From: Curtobacterium sp. MCLR17_032
Lineage (GTDB): Bacteria > Actinomycetota > Actinomycetes > Actinomycetales > Microbacteriaceae
Length of the DNA stretch: 64,000 nt
NCBI RefSeq assembly: GCF_003234795.2
Contig: NZ_CP126268.1
Span: 1,488,001 to 1,552,000, forward strand
Direction of reading: 5' to 3'
Below, piece by piece: positions 61,837 to 64,000 of this stretch. Position numbers and translations under genes: made by a program. The number at the start of each line of letters is the position of its first letter. Position 1 is the stretch's first letter. Under the pieces are notes generated by a model. That model did not search any database. It saw only the letters and a list, made by a program, of their open reading frames with translations, and was not told the origin of the DNA.

Positions 61837-61858
61837 GGACGCGGGACGGGCCTCCCGG
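61837..61858. repeat. 22-bp element shared with 37737-37758
   Basis: Identical to the copy upstream of leuS, beginning GGACGCGGGACGGGCCTCCC. Here it lies between the response regulator and the ABC ATPase, 17 bp before that ATG. Confidence 0.7.
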
Positions 61859-61874
61859 ACGCGATCGTGGAGTC

Positions 61875-62624
61875 ATGACCAACCACGCTCCGATCATCCG
61901 TCTCGACCATGTCTCCAAGCACTACGGGGACGCCGCGCGCCGGGTGACGGCGCTGGACGACGTCAGCGTCGACATCGGGATCGGCGAGTTCACCGCGGTG
62001 ATGGGCCCCTCCGGTTCCGGCAAGTCCACGCTCATGCACGTCGCCGCCGGCCTCGACCAGGTCACCGGCGGTCGGATCACGATCGACGGCACGGACATCA
62101 CCGGGCTCGGCGACCGGGAGCTCACCGAACTCCGTCGCCGCCGCCTCGGGTTCGTGTTCCAGTCGTTCAACCTCGTCCCGACGCTCGACGTCAGCGAGAA
62201 CATCCGGCTGCCGTTCCTGCTCGGCGGGCACAAGCCGGACCGCGACGAGACCGCGTGGATCGACCGCCTGGTCGAGATGCTCGGGCTCGGCAACCGCCTG
62301 ACCCACCGGCCGCACGAGCTCTCCGGCGGCCAGCAGCAGCGCGTCGCCATCGCCCGCGCCCTCGCCTCGCGTCCGGCCGTCGTCGTCGCGGACGAGCCGA
62401 CCGGTGCCCTCGACTCGCGGACCGGGCGGGACGTGCTCGCGATCCTCCGCGGCGCCGCCGACGACTGGGGCCAGAGCGTCGTCATGGTGACGCACGACCC
62501 GGTCGCCGCCGCGAACGCCGACCGGATCCTGTTCCTCGCCGACGGCCGCGTCGTCGATGACCGGCCCCGGATGGGTGCCGCCGAGATCTCCGCCACGATG
62601 CTCGGCATGGAGGCGGCAGCGTGA
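61875..62624 (+). CDS. MacB/LolD-type ABC transporter ATP-binding protein
   Basis: A 249-aa ATPase. Walker A is GPSGSGKST (44-52). FVFQSFNLVPTLDVSENI is the Q-loop of the MacB class. HELSGGQQQRVAIARALA is the signature, VVVADEPTGALDS is Walker B and VTHDPVAAANADRI is the switch region. These ATPases partner FtsX-like permeases and drive mechanotransmission for antimicrobial-peptide resistance, lipoprotein release or cell-wall hydrolase control. GTGGAG stands 3-7 nt before the ATG. The stop overlaps the permease start (GTGA). Confidence 0.94.
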   Translation: MTNHAPIIRLDHVSKHYGDAARRVTALDDVSVDIGIGEFTAVMGPSGSGKSTLMHVAAGLDQVTGGRITIDGTDITGLGDRELTELRRRRLGFVFQSFNLVPTLDVSENIRLPFLLGGHKPDRDETAWIDRLVEMLGLGNRLTHRPHELSGGQQQRVAIARALASRPAVVVADEPTGALDSRTGRDVLAILRGAADDWGQSVVMVTHDPVAAANADRILFLADGRVVDDRPRMGAAEISATMLGMEAAA

Positions 62625-64000
62625 CCGGCAGCATGAACGGCGTCCGGCAGTTCGCCCCGACGATCCTGGTCGCCGCCCTCGGCACGACCTTCGGCTCCGC
62701 GCTCGTCATCGCCCCGGGCATCGTCACCGAGGCGATGTCCGCCACCGGCCTCGACGACATCAGCTCGGTCAAGGCCGTGCTGTCGGTGATCGGCTGGCTG
62801 GCCCTCGGCATCGCCCTGTACGTGGGCGCCATCGTCACCGCGAACACCTGCGCGACGCTCATCGCCGGGCAGACCCGCGTGATCGCGCTCCAGCGGCTCG
62901 TCGGCGCGACCGGTGCCTCGCTCCGTGCCCGGATCACCCGCACCGGACTCGTCGTCGGCCTGCTCGGCGGGCTCATCGGCGCCGTCGTCGGCACCGGGCT
63001 CGCCGCGGTGTTCGTCGCGGTGCTCCGCAGCAACGGCTTCCTGCCCGACCGCTCGTACACGCTCCTGCCCTGGGAGCTCGTGCTGCCAGTGGTCGCCGTC
63101 GTCCTCGCCACCTGGGGTGCCTTCGCCGCCGGGTCCCGACGAGTGCTCACCGTCACCCCGCTGCAGGCGCTGTCCTCGAGCGTCGAGCCGAGCCACGAGG
63201 ACGTCCGTACCGGCACCGCCCGGAAGGTCTGGGCGATCCTGCTCATGACCGTGGGAGCGCTGCTCGCCCTGGTCGGACTGGCCCTCAGCGCGGCGACGCC
63301 CCTGGCGGTCCTGCCCGCGGCACTCGGCGGCTTCGTCTCGTTCGCCGGGGTCGCGGTCGGCGCCACGATCGTGATGCCGCCGATCCTGCAGGCGATCGGG
63401 CGGATCGGGTCCCACGACCCCGTGGTCCTGCTCGCCGGCCGGAACGCGATGCGCGCCCCGGCACGTACGGCCCGCGCCACGATCGGGCTCGTCATCGGCG
63501 TCACGCTGCTCGTCACCTTCGCCGTCGCACTCGGGATCATGCAGCACGTCACCGAGTCCGCCCTGTCCGGGCAGAGCGGCATCACGCCCGCGATGCTCGC
63601 CGAACAGCGTGACTTCTTCCAGCAGCTCGACGCCGTCGTCAGCGTCATCGTCGGCTTCTCGGCCGTGATCGCCGCGGTCGGGGTCGTCAACGCCCTGGCC
63701 CTCGGCGTGCTGCAGCGTCGCCGGGAGCTCGGGCTGCTCCGTGTCCTCGGACTGACCGGGGCGCAGGTCCGGCGGATGATCGTCACCGAGGCCGTCCAGA
63801 TGGTCGTCGCCGCCGTCGTCACCGGGCTCGTGCTCGGCACCGCGTACGGGTGGCTCGGCGGGCAGACACTCCTCGGCACGATCCGTGCCACCACGCCGGT
63901 GCTGCCGCTGACGACGATCGCGGTCGTGGTGGTCGGGGCGCTCGTCCTGGCGGTCGTCGCCACCGTGGCGCCGGTCCGGCGTGCGATGCGCGTACCGCCG
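62621..64000 (+). CDS. FtsX-like ABC transporter permease (3' end outside window)
   Basis: An open frame of 460 codons with no stop before the window edge. It begins GTG at 62621 (or ATG at 62633). An N-terminal helix (about 10-30) is followed by helices near 50-75, 103-130 and 140-165. A second FtsX unit follows: KVWAILLMTVGALLALVGLALS, core LLMTVGALLALVGLALS, then RNAMRAPARTARATIGLVIGVTLLVTFAVALG with core ARTARATIGLVIGVTLLV, and ALGVLQRRRELGLLRVLGLTGAQVRRMI with core RRRELGLLRVLGLTGAQV. Two FtsX repeats suggest the long BceB/MacB-like form. It is coupled to the ATPase. Confidence 0.9.
   Translation, partial: MTGSMNGVRQFAPTILVAALGTTFGSALVIAPGIVTEAMSATGLDDISSVKAVLSVIGWLALGIALYVGAIVTANTCATLIAGQTRVIALQRLVGATGASLRARITRTGLVVGLLGGLIGAVVGTGLAAVFVAVLRSNGFLPDRSYTLLPWELVLPVVAVVLATWGAFAAGSRRVLTVTPLQALSSSVEPSHEDVRTGTARKVWAILLMTVGALLALVGLALSAATPLAVLPAALGGFVSFAGVAVGATIVMPPILQAIGRIGSHDPVVLLAGRNAMRAPARTARATIGLVIGVTLLVTFAVALGIMQHVTESALSGQSGITPAMLAEQRDFFQQLDAVVSVIVGFSAVIAAVGVVNALALGVLQRRRELGLLRVLGLTGAQVRRMIVTEAVQMVVAAVVTGLVLGTAYGWLGGQTLLGTIRATTPVLPLTTIAVVVVGALVLAVVATVAPVRRAMRVPP

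Overview
The window comes from a very GC-rich actinobacterial chromosome whose third codon positions are almost all G or C. Gene content and order suggest the family Microbacteriaceae, with a Curtobacterium-like organism most likely. Supporting blocks are hrcA-dnaJ-rsmE-HIT-phoH-ybeY-corC-era, comEA-comEC-holA-rpsT-lepA-hemW, an actinobacterial ctaC-ctaD-ctaF set and cydABDC. The genus is an inference, because no marker RNA gene lies in the window.

Region 1 (1-13.4 kb) is a surface-polysaccharide locus. It holds an acyltransferase-3 membrane protein, a GT2 plus CDP-glycerol glycerophosphotransferase fusion, a GT2, an SGNH hydrolase, a GT4, and a translationally coupled run of three large glycosyltransferases (WsaF-type, GT2, double-GT2). 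A 51-aa cysteine-containing ORF sits between the GT4 and that run.

Region 2 (13.4-24.3 kb) is housekeeping and respiration: hisD, nrdR-pyrD, a DUF3043 membrane protein, an M20 dipeptidase, an A-type Fe-S carrier, cytochrome aa3 oxidase subunits II, I and IV, and a divergent glucose-6-phosphate dehydrogenase.

Region 3 (24.3-37.7 kb) holds a GH15 enzyme and an App1/DUF2183 phosphatase on the minus strand. These are followed by a TetR regulator, a four-gene OpuC/ProU-type osmoprotectant ABC transporter, and the complete cytochrome bd oxidase operon cydABDC.

Region 4 (37.8-52.0 kb) holds leuS, comEA-comEC, holA, rpsT, an aminotransferase, lepA with a DUF1990-type gene, a HAD phosphatase and hemW. 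It is rich in short tandem repeats. The comEC frame has no stop at the family's usual end; it passes through a 36-bp repeat array and stays open over most of holA.

Region 5 (52.1-64 kb) holds a DUF4870 membrane protein and the heat-shock/ribosome-biogenesis operon. The latter has a recognisable CIRCE operator in front of hrcA. A NarL-type two-component system and a MacB-type ABC transporter, cut by the window end, follow.

Across the window many monocistronic or first genes have a TAnnnT -10 box only 6-10 nt before the start codon and no convincing Shine-Dalgarno sequence. This is the expected layout for leaderless transcripts. Downstream genes in operons mostly start with ATGA or GTGA overlaps. 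I found no phage, insertion sequence, CRISPR array, rRNA or tRNA. The less ordinary material is the repeat biology and the comEC/holA overlap; I do not see a new multigene system.
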